Shown here: positions 1-9,914 of the stretch, piece by piece | Position numbering within the stretch: position 1 is the first letter of the stretch | Layout: every line of letters begins with the position of its first letter | Assembly: GCA_963170055.1 (NCBI GenBank) | Contig: CAUJGJ010000444.1 | Span: 3,352,218-3,381,917, forward strand | Origin: Halisarca cf. caerulea | Taxonomy: Eukaryota; Porifera; Demospongiae; Chondrillida; Halisarcidae | Length of the DNA stretch: 29,700 bases | Direction of reading: 5' to 3' | Notes under the pieces: generated by a model | The model's database searches: none | What the model saw: the letters and a program-made list of their open reading frames with translations, nothing else | Told to the model about the DNA's origin: nothing | Made by a program: the position numbers and the translations under genes

Positions 1-151
1 TCCTTTGGGGTCTGTTAGATTGAGATCCATCAAATCTGTGTGCATACATATGTGTGTAGATTGTATGAAGTCTGTCTGTAATTAATATTATTCACGCTAG
101 GCAATGGGCATTCTAACTTTGCATACGTACGTGCAAAATATGTGCACGCAC

Positions 152-154
152 GCA

Positions 155-186
<32 letters not shown>

Positions 187-192
187 GAGAGA

Positions 193-257
<65 letters not shown>
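152..257. repeat. (CA)n microsatellite
   Basis: Dinucleotide array, CA on the plus strand, with a GAGAGAGA interruption near 187-194. On the minus strand it is TG and starts 16 nt after the splice donor of the exon 273-587. Long reading frames across it in several frames are artefacts of the repeat. Confidence 0.97.
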
Positions 258-259
<2 letters not shown>

Positions 260-272
260 AAAGATCACTGAC

Positions 273-587
273 CTGCAGTGAAGACCAGTTGGTATACTTG
301 TTTCCCACAAAATGCATGTAACCAGGACACGTCAATCTCAACCCTAGTCTTGATAGCTGTATATTTTGCCACCACATTGTTTGTGTTTACAGAAAGAATG
401 TTGTCTCTGCTGGAGATACAGGACACACAGACCACATCTAGTGTTTGGTTTCTGAAGATGTTTGGATCTGTTGTGTGTGTTGGGAAGGTGACGTTGAGAT
501 CTGGTGGCAGTGCAGCTGTGTGGAATAGTTCAACCACTCCATTCTTTGGGTAGACCATAAGCTGAGTTACTCTTGGCAAGACCACAC
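273..587 (-). CDS. Exon A3: phase 1-1 exon of an unrecognised Cys-containing module
   Basis: Minus-strand internal exon of 315 bp. The acceptor is a pyrimidine-rich tract ending CTATAG and the donor is GCAG|gtcagt; both junctions fall after the first base of a codon, so the exon is symmetric (phase 1-1). Its roughly 105 residues contain LPPDLNVTFP, two N-glycosylation sequons (NVT, NQT), a CVSC pair and a final FCGK motif. It is highly similar to 9489-9809 and more distantly to 15765-16070, which share the PPD...CxxC...SW...CGK layout. Symmetric phase-1 exons are typical of shuffled extracellular modules in animals, so a secreted or cell-surface repeat protein is inferred. I do not recognise the domain. 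The coding call rests on conservation plus splice sites; no complete gene can be assembled. Confidence 0.72.
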
Positions 588-844
588 CTATAGGGAAACA
601 AATATGTATGTATTTAATGTTGCATGTACATATCCATACTTCCTTCTCTACATTGTGAATCAAAAGATAAATGTATCATGGTAGGGATTCTTATGTACAG
701 ATCATGTGAGCTTATCCATCCATATGTACGTATGTACATATGTACATGTGTATTTACTCAACATGTACACAAGTACATATGTGGGTTGGTACATATGTAC
801 ATGCCTGTGAATATTTCTGTAATAATAAGTGTAGTTTTATTGTA
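588..844. other. Intron-like spacer, no gene seen
   Basis: AT-rich sequence with several short palindromic variants of GTACATATGTAC (about 720-800). Its counterpart in copy B is around 10040-10145. I see no supported coding signal. Confidence 0.5.
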
Positions 845-1003
845 TATCAAGCAATCGTTCTCACTAGCCAAAGTAAACTTGAATTGAATCACACGTTTCG
901 GCAACATACAGTTATCTTCATCATCTGATGAAGGTACCTGTATGTTGCCGAAACGTCTGATTCGATTCAGGTTTACTTTGGCTAGTGAGAACAATTGCTT
1001 GAT
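845..1003. repeat. 159-bp foldback with hammerhead-like motif
   Basis: Arms 845-923 and 926-1003 are near-perfect reverse complements separated by 2 nt, with roughly one mismatch per ten bases. The right arm contains CTGATGA (925-931) and GAAACGTC (950-957), the two conserved blocks of hammerhead ribozymes carried by Penelope-like retroelements. The stem II candidate is only GGTA/TGCC (933-936 with 946-949) and leaves one base unpaired, so ribozyme activity is speculative. The likeliest origin is a head-to-head pair of short retroelement fragments, or a foldback transposon. It is absent from the duplicate copy B, so it inserted after the duplication or was lost there. Confidence 0.85.
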
Positions 1004-1221
1004 TATAATGACTGTTTTACCTAGCCAATCAGGATTGTTTAAGAAGTGTAATTTTAATTGTAGGAATGCAGTTGCAATGGTAATTGCGTGCTCTAGTGAA
1101 TATCTGTAGTGGTAATGGTACTTAGACTGTTGTGATACTCAGATAATTGCAGTGACAGTTGATTACAATGCCCCTGTAGTAGCCACAACACTGATACATA
1201 CATACATACAATTGTGTGTAG

Positions 1222-2170
1222 TACATTGTCAAATACTTTTTTTCAGCTTAACCCCTTATCTTGCATGAGCCAATATTTTAAATTGGCTCTTCCTGCAGTC
1301 TTGCACTATTGCGTAACCTCGGCCGATTTCGAAAAGGAAAACGTCATTCGATAGAGCATCTTTTACCACTTGCCAGACAGTCACCAACATTTACCACTGT
1401 GAAAATGTTACAATTATGTCTGTGTCCGAGTCTCTTATCTAGCTTTTCATATCAGTTTTCTTTTTGTACATCAGCTTGAATAATGATGACATCCCCCCCC
1501 CCCCCCCCACCTTTATTTGTACAGTTTTATAGCCATAGCATATCTATTATGGGAGATGTGAACTATAAAGTGTTAGCGTATACAAAAGTATTCGTGAATA
1601 TACTGAATATGCGCGTCATTATAAGCTAAAAACGTGGAAATGGCTTCATTGATTGCACAGAAGAAGAGTGCTTTTTCTTTAGTTTCCCTGCAAGATAATG
1701 GAGAATTGTCATCGATTCAGTTTTGTAGAAGAAGAATATCCTTTAGTGGCTGGTTCGAAGTGTTCGAATTCAAGTAGTTTGCAATCGTCGAAAGCGAAGC
1801 AGAAGCTGGTAACGTTTGGAGGATGTCTTTGTGAACGTAAGAAAAGGTTGCAAAGAGCTTTTTAGTCAATAAACAAAGAAGAACAAGGAATAAATGGTAC
1901 GGCAAAGATTATACGCAAATTCGTTCACGTAATCTTTGTTCTTCTTTACCGTCTTTGTTCTTTGTTAACCAGCAAAACGAACAAAATTTCCTTGAAAATC
2001 AACTGAACGATGTTGTGTTATAACTTCTAGACCAAAAGAAAACAGTTTCCGTTGTTAACGTTCGAAATAGAAGCAGTTTTTCCCAACCTTTAAAGTTCGC
2101 AGCGAAAAAACGTAACGCGAACGAAAAAGGGTTAATAAGATATCAAATCAAATGTGTATTTGACAATGTA
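1222..2170. mobile_element. Candidate TTAA-bounded nonautonomous element inside a 15-bp inverted repeat
   Basis: TTAA at 1248-1251 followed by CCCC, and GGG at 2129-2131 followed by TTAA at 2132-2135, give a piggyBac-like outline of 880 bp (1252-2131). The terminal similarity beyond CCC is weak. Outside it, TACATTGTCAAATAC (1222-1236) and its exact reverse complement (2156-2170) flank the block, so the true element may be the wider one. The interior has a poly-C tract, a hairpin at 1266-1288 and an internal inverted repeat near 1904-1937. I see no transposase. Confidence 0.4.
1492..1509. repeat. Poly-C homopolymer
   Basis: A run of about 17 consecutive C residues on the plus strand. The length is likely uncertain because homopolymers are error-prone in sequencing. 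Confidence 0.9.
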
Positions 2171-2327
2171 TTTAATCCCATTCTAGAGTAACACTAAGTC
2201 TCAAATTGTCATATTCATTGTAAGTGCATGGCTATTGTTTAGTAATGAATTATTCCTTATTGTTAAGATATCAAAGAAGTACGTATGTAGCTACGCATGC
2301 ACTTCCAATGTAATAGTGCCCGCTAAC

Positions 2328-2409
2328 CTTTGCCATCACACTTTGAAGTTGTCCCATTTCCAGATTCTCTTTTCTCTTTTGAAGACACAATTGCACCATG
2401 TCCATGTGT
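2328..2409 (-). CDS. Exon A2: small phase 0-1 exon
   Basis: Minus-strand candidate exon of 82 bp, between acceptor GCACACAG and donor AAAG|gttagc. The encoded peptide is hydrophilic and contains SSKEKRESGNGTTSKC. The copy at 10255-10333 keeps the same frame, the same splice borders and most residues (KEKRESG...TTSKC), although the length differs by 3 bp. Phases fit the neighbours: the upstream exon 2810-2886 ends in phase 0 and the downstream exon 273-587 begins in phase 1. It is probably a linker between modules. There is no known domain. Frame-preserving divergence between copies is the main support. Confidence 0.55.
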
Positions 2410-2809
2410 CTGTGTGCAAGCATATGTACAGTACATATGTATATGTGCAATACACACGTATGTACATATTCTAAGTGCATTTAATGTACATGTGCCATTT
2501 GTGGTTTTGGGAAACTGTGCAAAAATGTGCATTCCTTAAATCTTGTTTTGCTAGTGATAGCAATTATATATGACCAACAGTCTAATAGTGTACTGTGCAC
2601 ATACATAAATGTAGAATTCGACATCAAGGGTATGATGGTAAGCGGCAAGGCCAATAAGGTTGGTGATGGCCATTCTTTGACACAAATTGCCTGTGCCGGG
2701 ATAGCCATTAACTTATAAGAATTTCAAATGCAATTCACATTTCATTGAAAGTGCTTCTGCCAATGTTATTGTGTTCCTACAATGTATTGTAGAAGTGAAT
2801 GTCACTTAC

Positions 2810-2886
2810 CACCATTGTGATGCCTTGGATGGTCATAATGGCAATAATGAGCTCCTTTACCCTCATGATTATTACAAAAGTTTTCA
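2810..2886 (-). CDS. Exon A1: small phase 1-0 candidate exon
   Basis: Minus-strand candidate of 77 bp between acceptor GCTACAG and a consensus donor GTG|gtaagt. It is open in the phase 1-0 frame, which would join correctly to exon 2328-2409. The peptide is hydrophobic (for example KELIIAIMTIQGITMV). The copy near 11211-11289 keeps the donor but contains a (GAT)n expansion and a phase change, so the coding status is uncertain. An alternative frame in this copy is His-rich but would not match the next exon's phase. Confidence 0.38.
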
Positions 2887-3518
2887 CTGTAGCTAGTCTT
2901 CATAAGTAAATGACAATAGCTTCCGAATTTCTCTTCTGGTTTTTAGTACCTGAATTGCTGCCTATGCTCCTACTTCTGTTAGTGACTCAAAACAATCGTA
3001 TACCTGTGTGTGTAGTTAGGTGTACGCACGTATATATTTTTATTAGTTTGTTTACAATAAGCACTTTAGAAGGGGGCTTTACCTGGGAATCCACCTTGTG
3101 GATTGGAAGTATCTTGAGGCTTGTAATTTGTGTGAATGGTTTGGTTGTTGCCTCCAACATGCCTCATTCATGGCAGGGTTTTATCAGTGGGGGGGAACCT
3201 GGGTATGGTTCCCCGCCAAAATAGAATTATGGAGGCTTAATTTTTGTGAAGGAACACTGTCATAAATTGATCATGAATTCATTTATAAAGGGTAGAATTT
3301 GCTAAAAATGCTTTATCATTAATAGCTTGTATTAATCAATCTTGATTAGTAAGTATTTTAGTAGTTACATTGTCAATGAATACATGTGTCAAAATTTAGG
3401 AGTTCTAATGGAAATTGCACATGCATATGGTTAAAGCTTTGTTCCAACAGCATGGCAGAAGCATTCATGCTAGGATGTATTCATGTATATAGGGTACTAA
3501 CACATGTTTGCACATGTG

Positions 3519-3984
3519 CAGGGTTTCTTTTAGAGGAAAGGGGGCACAGGGGGTATCTCTCCCTTGAAATCTTATCCTAGCTATAACACACATGCACAGT
3601 TGCAACAGACTAATCTGTGGACTGTATTCAGAAACAGCTTGAGTGGCGTAAAACAGCCTCATTTAGCACCTTCTGAGGCATGAAAACTAAAAATTTTCCT
3701 AGGGGACCATACCCCCAGACCCCCCTAGCTTAGACCACTATCATTCCACATACATATCTGCCCCTATTACATACATCACTATACTTTGCCATTGCCTCAT
3801 CTTCATCATTATTCCGAAAGAAAACCTGATATGCATGCTGCATGCATGAGTGCATGTGATTTCAATATCCCTGGATACACAAACATCATGCTTGTGCCGC
3901 ACTGCGCATGTGTGTATATACATACGTACATATAAACAGATGTGTAGGTTCCCCCCCAAAAGTTTGACCCCAGATAAAACCCTG
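3519..3984. mobile_element. hAT-like nonautonomous element (decayed)
   Basis: The ends are CAGGGTTT (3519-3526) and AAACCCTG (3977-3984), a typical hAT-type terminus, with G/C-rich subterminal runs. No matching 8-bp flank is visible (CACATGTG against CATGGAAC), so the boundaries or the class could be wrong. A related single terminus lies at 3174-3225. There is no coding capacity. Confidence 0.45.
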
Positions 3985-4204
3985 CATGGAACACAGTATG
4001 CAACAAGTATGGCATTACATAGTTTTACCTTTCTCTGAAGTATTATTTTCAATAGCACAATCAGCATGGTGTGAGAGATCCCTGTCCATGCAAATGTCAG
4101 ACACAACACCACATGACAAATACATGGCCAAAAATATATACCTGCATGTCATCTCACATGCATGCCAAATTTAGTCCATGTCTGTGTGCAAGCATATGTT
4201 CATA

Positions 4205-4392
4205 CAGTCAAACCTCGTTAAGGCGGACTTTAGGGGGGCCATAGAATTTGTTCTCACTATCAGCAGTTCTTATCCGGATATAGTAATACATATACAGTAT
4301 TTCAGCAAACCAAACAACTAGGACTGGAAACTAGTTTGTGTTAAACAGAAATTTGTCTTAAGTGTGTGTCTTCTTACCTCGAGGTTGTGCTG
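4205..4392. mobile_element. pogo/Tigger-like MITE, 188 bp
   Basis: Left end CAGTCAAACCTCG and right end CGAGGTTGTGCTG form imperfect terminal inverted repeats, flanked by TA on both sides (4203-4204 and 4393-4394). CAG...ACCTCG ends with TA duplication are characteristic of pogo-group Tc1/mariner elements. It has no transposase. A similar but separate element is at 10489-10662. Confidence 0.7.
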
Positions 4393-4439
4393 TATATGCG
4401 TAATATGCACGTACATACTATGACATTAGTTTCTCCCTT

Positions 4440-4650
4440 CTGACTTTCAATACCTGGATCACAGGCAGTATTCCTATGTACTTGTGTTAGTGACGGAATA
4501 CAATTGTGTATATCTCTGTGCATATAGCCATAGATATTGGTGTGTTTACTATCAGCACTTCGTAGGGAGACATTCCCTGGGAATCCACCTTGCGCGAAGT
4601 TTGTAATGCTCTTGTAATGACATCATTTGTGTGATTAGTTTGGTTGCCAC
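4440..4650 (+). repeat. Internal copy of the 2930-3180 segment
   Basis: It resembles 2930-3180 and 11330-11530, including a conserved stretch around GGGAATCCACCTT. On the minus strand all three copies hold short open frames with an NQT-like sequon, but indels differ between copies, so I do not call an exon. Confidence 0.55.
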
Positions 4651-5241
4651 ATCCCACTAGTCTGGCACTGCCAATCCAAATTTGTTTGGCCATTTTCAGG
4701 GACTGACGGCACCAGGTGGCTTCACCAAAGGCAAGCGAGAAAGGGTCTGGCACTCAGCTACATATAATATTATATTTCAGATGCAGAGGCATTGATTGAT
4801 GAGTAAGCAGTTTTCGTCTAATTACAAAGTGTGAAACCACAAAATATGACCGTGTGCTTGGATCGCTCAAAATGCCAGACTTCATATTGTCATTTTATGG
4901 CTAAACTTTGTTTCATGTCTACTGAAACTGAAGCCTGTAGTGATGTCAGTAACAGGGTTGCATGGAGGAACCAGTGGGGCAGGTAGGATAATGGGCCTAC
5001 CTGTTCTTGATCAAGGTTACAAATATGATGGTTTAAATCTAAAAATAATACATAGCAGTTCTAGACTACAGTAGCCATGATAATTATGAATAGTAGAATG
5101 TGGTAACCGCTGGGTTGAGATGCACCACCACTAGCTGAAAGTCGCATATCTTCCTCTGAGCCTATGAAATCTGTAGCATTTTAGTATTCAAACACGTCGT
5201 ACCAACTGCGCCTTGGGCCAGGATATACATGGAGTAGGAAA

Positions 5242-5316
5242 ACCCTGAAAGGTAAGGACGTCTTTGCACTGCTGCCTACAGGATACGGGAAGACCAATAT
5301 CCTACAGCTACACTGA
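5242..5316 (+). pseudogene. Fragment of a RecQ-like DNA helicase (Walker A region)
   Basis: The plus-strand frame encodes LKGKDVFALLPTGYGKTNIL, which matches the helicase motif I of RecQ-type DEAD/DEAH-box enzymes (LPTGxGKS/T, ATP binding). The frame hits a stop at 5314-5316, and I find no motif II (DEAH) downstream in any frame nearby. It is therefore a short relic, or one exon of a helicase whose remainder was lost. RecQ-like genes are multiplied by transposons in many invertebrate genomes. Confidence 0.6.
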
Positions 5317-6604
5317 CTATTTTATAATTTTTCAAGGAATAAATACTGAGAAGCTTATCCCCGGCTCGCTGATGAACAATCAGCACAGCGCCTTGATCCG
5401 TATGTTGGTCTGAAAGTGGGTGCTATTCATAGCAGACAACATAGGTATATAGATGGAAATCCTCAGGCGACTGAAAGAACGTCAATTTTAAATAGTTTAC
5501 CACATTCTGAACTGCTGTATAAAGGCGAGAGTAATCACTTGATTGATTGTTCATCACGTTGTAATATTGCTATGGTCTTATTCGATCAGCAAGGGTCCAT
5601 GACTCATGAGAACCTACATCCTTACGAGCTAGGCTTTGTGTCAGCCCCTTTCTTGCTTGCCCTGTGACAACAGTCCCCGAAAATGGGTGAGCAAGGTTGG
5701 GTCAGCAACTCCAGACTAATGCCCCACGTTTCATCCATGGAACAGAGTATTCTGACTATACAGAAAGAGCTTGCCTTAGTGCACACTCACTTTCCTAAGC
5801 GTATGATTTTGTCCTTCTCTGAATTACTGTTCAAATATGGCACTCTAGTGATTAGGGTTTCCAAATGTCAGCCACACCACCACATGACAACCACATGACA
5901 ACCACATGACCTCCATATGACAGCTGTATGTCCAAAATGCATATCTGAATGTTACCACATGTCATACCTTGTAAGGTTTCTTGTGATGTCATGCAGTGGT
6001 AGTTTCCCTTGAAAAGCACCACCACAACAGACATGGTGGGTGTGCAAGGAGCCCTACTTCTACATTTGTACTATGCAATCTTACTTCAGTGTTGCATCAT
6101 CCTAGTTACATACTGTACATACAGGAGTTGACACCAATTCAAATTTAGGATGTACATTAATTTGCATATCTGCAATATTCCCAAGGGCTTACAGAATCAG
6201 AAGTTCTGAAGCCATGGTAGAATCATTCAGTGCTTGTTGAGTCTCTCTATCATATCTTTGTGGGTTTATTTTGTCTCCTAATTTCTTTTTGTGCAGATCA
6301 TCACTTGTAGACCATGAGTGATTTTTGCAATTCCAGCCACTGCATGTGGCTGAAAAAAGAGGAAGACGTGCAACATTTGTACAGGAATAAGAAGAATAAC
6401 AAACTGCTTAGTCTGTACATTATTTAAGGAAGTATTGATTCAAAAGAGAAGATTCTGCACACAGTAAATGAACTGTTATACTGGGCTCAGCAATGATAGC
6501 AATGTGAAGTTTTCTAAATTTGTTGTTGCAATGGATTCAAATTTCCGGATACATGCAAGTTGGTATCGTGTACATGGGGCCTGGTGCTATGCATTATCAC
6601 GTTC
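5317..6604. other. No supported gene; duplicated non-coding sequence
   Basis: Contains the copy-A counterparts of 11650-12230. The stretch 5870-5925 carries short tandem CCACATGAC repeats, also present at 11715-11750. The segment 6285-6352 matches a candidate minus-strand exon in copy B (12059-12145) but here has an in-frame stop. An open plus-strand stretch at 5416-5667 matches nothing I know. Confidence 0.45.
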
Positions 6605-6608
6605 TTAC

Positions 6609-6856
6609 CGTGTGACCATCTCGCTAATATTCAAGATTTGAATGGTTACACCATCAATAGAAGGGATTCTGGCCGACCAAGTTAGCAAATGGATGGTAGT
6701 AAACTCTAAACTTGCAAATTTGCGAGCGATCGAGCTTCGAAAGTTCTGACTTGCCTTCGAAGTTATGATCGTATGTACTGCGTATAAATTAGCCTCTCTA
6801 CACTCGATAACACGTGATGAACATGTGACCAAGGCTAGAGAAGAACTCTTGTCCAT
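6609..6856 (-). CDS. Candidate first coding exon, unknown protein
   Basis: The minus-strand frame opens with ATG at 6856 and runs 82 codons plus 2 bases to a strong donor CACG|gtaaga (phase 2). The peptide has an ordinary composition, with stretches such as SLALVTCSSRVIECREAN and DGVTIQILNISEMV. The frame is also open 11 codons upstream of this ATG, but that part lies in the inverted-repeat element 6861-7388, so I chose the ATG just outside it. No domain is recognised. No acceptor and continuation could be fixed with confidence. It could be a chance open frame, but the strong donor at its end makes it worth noting. Confidence 0.35.
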
Positions 6857-6860
6857 AAGA

Positions 6861-7388
6861 AAGTTATGTCCAAAAACGCGGTCGAGCAAACTTTGGTCTT
6901 TATGTTTGAAACTACGTCAGATTATCCCTTAAAGACCGAACTTCAAATGCTGGTTATGGGGCGACTGTAGACCTTTCCGTTCAGTTTATGTCAAGCCGTT
7001 TGCTGTTACTACCGTACTTTTAAAGCAGAAATCCGAAGACATAACAGCGGAGGGATGGACTATCGTTCTCCCATAACCAGAAAAGTAAGATAAGGACATG
7101 TTGAGTCTTGTGAATTGACTTGTGTGCTCAAACTCGGAGGTTTTCTCGACCGCGTTTTTGAATCTTTACTATTTTTATATGGTGACGGAAAATCGGTCAT
7201 ACAGAAATTTCAGAACATTGTTGGTTGCTTTATGTACAAATGCATAACATATGAAGGTTATACTCGCTGTTTGTGTTGTTTTTTGGGGCTTAGCATCTAC
7301 AAAAAGTTAAAACAAGGCCTTGAATTCGAGATGTTCGAAAGCGGCCGCCATTTTGTTTTATTGCAAATCTGGACATAACTTACCTGCG
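6861..7388 (-). mobile_element. TIR element related to 26358-27128 (decayed copy)
   Basis: The ends share AAGTTATGTCC (6861-6871) and its exact complement (7371-7381), the right end extending to ACCTGCG. Inside, AAAAACGCGGTCGAG (6872-6886) is inverted at 7145-7159, and CTGGTTATGGG near 6950 is inverted near 7070. Read on the minus strand, 7375-7310 closely matches 26388-26440 (ATAAAACAAAATGG, CCGCTTTCGAA), so both belong to one family. It is noncoding. Confidence 0.6.
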
Positions 7389-8562
7389 AATTTATTAAAA
7401 ATTAATATAACTTTTTCTCCACTATAGACGTGCAAATCGCCATGTTCACTCATTGTTCTAGTTGATGCACCTCTTTGTGGTACCTCAAGTAATACACTAC
7501 ATACATATGATGGTTGTATGTAATTTTTCATTGCATCCAAAATTGTTCATTTGTACATGTACATATACTTAAACCTCACTGTAGCAAACCATCTATGGAC
7601 TGCTGATAAGGTTCACTATCATCAGGGTTCATTTACTATAGTCTAAGAGTAAATTGGTGTATATTCTAAGGTTATGTGTTTGTTCTATCAGAAAGCTCAT
7701 TGTATCCAGAAGCTCAACTGTAGTACTGTAACAGTGTAAGTTGTATTCAATTCTTTATAAAGCAAATAGCAGCATTCACAGATAGTGTTACATTACATTC
7801 ATAGGCGTGTATGTGTGTACCTGTGTACATGTATGTACTAAGGCTCTATACTTTGATCAAAGTATTAGGCTAAAACTTTAGTTATTCCGTCAATCACATT
7901 ACATATTTGTAGATACACGATGTTCCAGGTGTTCTTCTTCTTACTTAATCTAATGCATTGAGACACCATCCCAGCACCACCGCAATCACAAGTAGTAGAC
8001 CATCAAATCCGTCAGCGCTGGTTTTGCTTGTGAGCGAAACAGTTGGCGCTTCTGTAACAGTATGGTTGGCTGTATGGAAAGGGTAAAGAGGCTAAGCCAT
8101 TAGGCATTGTGTGTGCACAGACATGTATATGTACGTATGCATAGACTGTAGTTTATGATAATAATTATTTTGTGGGAAATTGTGAGTCCATGAGTGCATA
8201 AATGCCTAGTTAGAAAATGTGTTAGAAAATCAATGCATTTATATGCGTATGTTTGTGTGCATTCATTGTAAAGAAACACCAGTGTATCATATAATATGTA
8301 CGTATGTTCATAGTTGTATTGTAGATGTACTTTATTATGTATGTGCTGAGAGTATGTACTGTATAAGTGTAGATCCATCTATTGGTGGGCGTGTTTGCAT
8401 GGAATTTAGTGACATACATGCGTACTTGATACAGCAATACTAAGAATTATTGTAGATTATATTATCAAATATCATCAATGTCTACTCTGTTATACGTCCT
8501 GTACCACTTCATTGTGCGAAGAGATTTGATTTATTATTGCACCATTACGAGTGTACAAACTT

Positions 8563-8564
<2 letters not shown>
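7389..8564. other. No supported gene
   Basis: AT-rich intergenic or intronic DNA. 7566-7735 weakly resembles a pogo-type element (AACCTCACTGTAG at one end, CTCAACTGTAG at the other), but the ends are not convincing. Several GTACATATGTAC-like palindromes occur. Confidence 0.5.
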
Positions 8565-8629
<65 letters not shown>

Positions 8630-8634
8630 AACAC

Positions 8635-8665
<31 letters not shown>

Positions 8666-8667
8666 CG

Positions 8668-8708
<41 letters not shown>

Positions 8709-8727
8709 CCACATGCACACACACACA
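8565..8727. repeat. (CA)n microsatellite
   Basis: Long CA array on the plus strand with a few interruptions. It is directly continued by the element 8728-9082, which appears to have inserted into it. Confidence 0.97.
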
Positions 8728-9082
8728 CAGGCCTGTAGCCAGGGGGGGTGCGTTGGGTGCGTTAGCACCCCCCCTTTTGCAGGAATGGTACTTTAAAATT
8801 ATTCTTGCACTGAACTTACTCTCATATATTTAGCCAGTATCTGTCAGACACAGTAGTTCCTGGAAATTCAGTATACTTGTTTAGAAATTTTGAAGTGATT
8901 TACTCAAGTGTATCGATTCATTTGCTTTCTCAAATATGTAAACTGATGGCAAAAATGCGTGAAAACCGAAACAAAAATATGACACACAAATCCTGTCATC
9001 CATATTTTGTTGCACAGTAAACCCTTTGTCCATCTTACTGTGAAAAGCACTCCCCCCAAACAAAAACCTGCCTACGGACCTG
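8728..9082. mobile_element. hAT-like MITE, 355 bp, inserted in a CA repeat
   Basis: Left terminus CAGGCCTGTAGCCAGG and right terminus CCTGCCTACGGACCTG are imperfect inverted repeats followed by G/C runs, typical of hAT nonautonomous elements. The 8-bp flanks are identical (CACACACA at 8720-8727 and 9083-9090), the size expected for hAT target duplications. The match is inside a microsatellite and so is only weakly informative. Confidence 0.65.
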
Positions 9083-9337
9083 CACACACACTCATACGCA
9101 AGCGCATTCACCCACATCACTTACTGTATTCCATAAATTTGTTCACCATTTGTCCTTTGGAGTCTGTTAGATTCAGATCCATCAAATCTGTGTAGATATG
9201 TACAGTTATGTACCTTGTGTGACTTTTGGCGGTAGTGGGAATGCTTACACCACATGTATATGTATGTACATGCAAGTATATTCTAACAATACACATACAC
9301 ATGCATACCTACACAAGCACACATGCATGCACACACC

Positions 9338-9474
<137 letters not shown>

Positions 9475-9488
9475 GTAGTGACACTAAC

Positions 9489-9809
9489 CTTCAGTGAATG
9501 TCAGTTGGTACACTTGTTTCCCACAGAATCTGTGTGGCCAGGACACCTCAATCTCAATCCTAGTTTTGGTAGCTCGAGTCCCATATTTGGCCACCACATC
9601 ATTTGTGTTTACAGTGAGAATGTTGTCTCTGCTGGAGATACAGGACACACAGACCACATCTAGTGTTTGGTTTCTGAAGATGTTTGGATCTGGTGTGTGT
9701 GTTGGGAAGGTGACATTGAGATCTGGTGGCAGTGCAGCTGTGTGGAATAGTTCAACCATTCCATCCTTTGGGTAGACCGTAATGTTTGTCACCTGTGGCA
9801 AGACCGCAC
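9489..9809 (-). CDS. Exon B3: phase 1-1 exon of the unrecognised Cys-containing module
   Basis: Minus-strand internal exon of 321 bp between acceptor CTCCCTACAG and donor GAAG|gttagt, phase 1 at both ends. It is the close paralogue of 273-587. It keeps ELFHTAALPPDLNVTFP, the sequons NVT and NQT, the CVSC pair and FCGKQVYQL. Changes between copies are mostly single-codon substitutions, and the two-codon length difference keeps the frame, which is what selection on a protein would produce. It is preceded in the sense direction by small exon 10255-10333 with compatible phase. The product is inferred to be an extracellular repeat module of unknown function. Confidence 0.75.
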
Positions 9810-9914
9810 CTGTAGGGAGAACAAGTGTGTCTGTGCATTCCACTGTGTGTGAATTCATGTATCATGTGAGTGTGTGGCAATCTAGTTTCCACAGTAACGC
9901 ATTTGATAAAAGTA

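Larger units (their letters stand above)
12..6420 (+). repeat. Segmental duplication, copy A (diverged)
   Basis: This stretch is collinear with 9158-12230. Matching anchors, in order, are 12-50 with 9167-9200, the exon 273-587 with 9489-9809, 2328-2409 with 10255-10333, 2805-2890 with about 11205-11290, 2925-3075 with 11335-11490, 5790-5990 with 11650-11830, and 6290-6400 with 12080-12200. Copy A is about twice as long because it holds extra material: a foldback at 845-1003, a TTAA-bounded block at 1252-2131, hAT-like sequence at 3519-3984 and a pogo-like element at 4205-4392. It also repeats internally (2930-3180 resembles 4440-4650; 4030-4180 resembles 5810-5990). Matches were judged by eye, so the edges are approximate. 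Confidence 0.75.

Noticed and set aside
152..257. Long open frames of alternating Thr-His or Val-Cys across this and the other CA/TG arrays
   Set aside because: They are produced automatically by the dinucleotide repeat in all frames and both strands.
5416..5667. 84-codon plus-strand gene
   Set aside because: No recognisable motif, no splice or promoter support, and no conservation in the duplicate copy.
7566..7735. Third pogo-like MITE
   Set aside because: The ends are only loosely similar to each other and lack the CAG start and a clear TA duplication.
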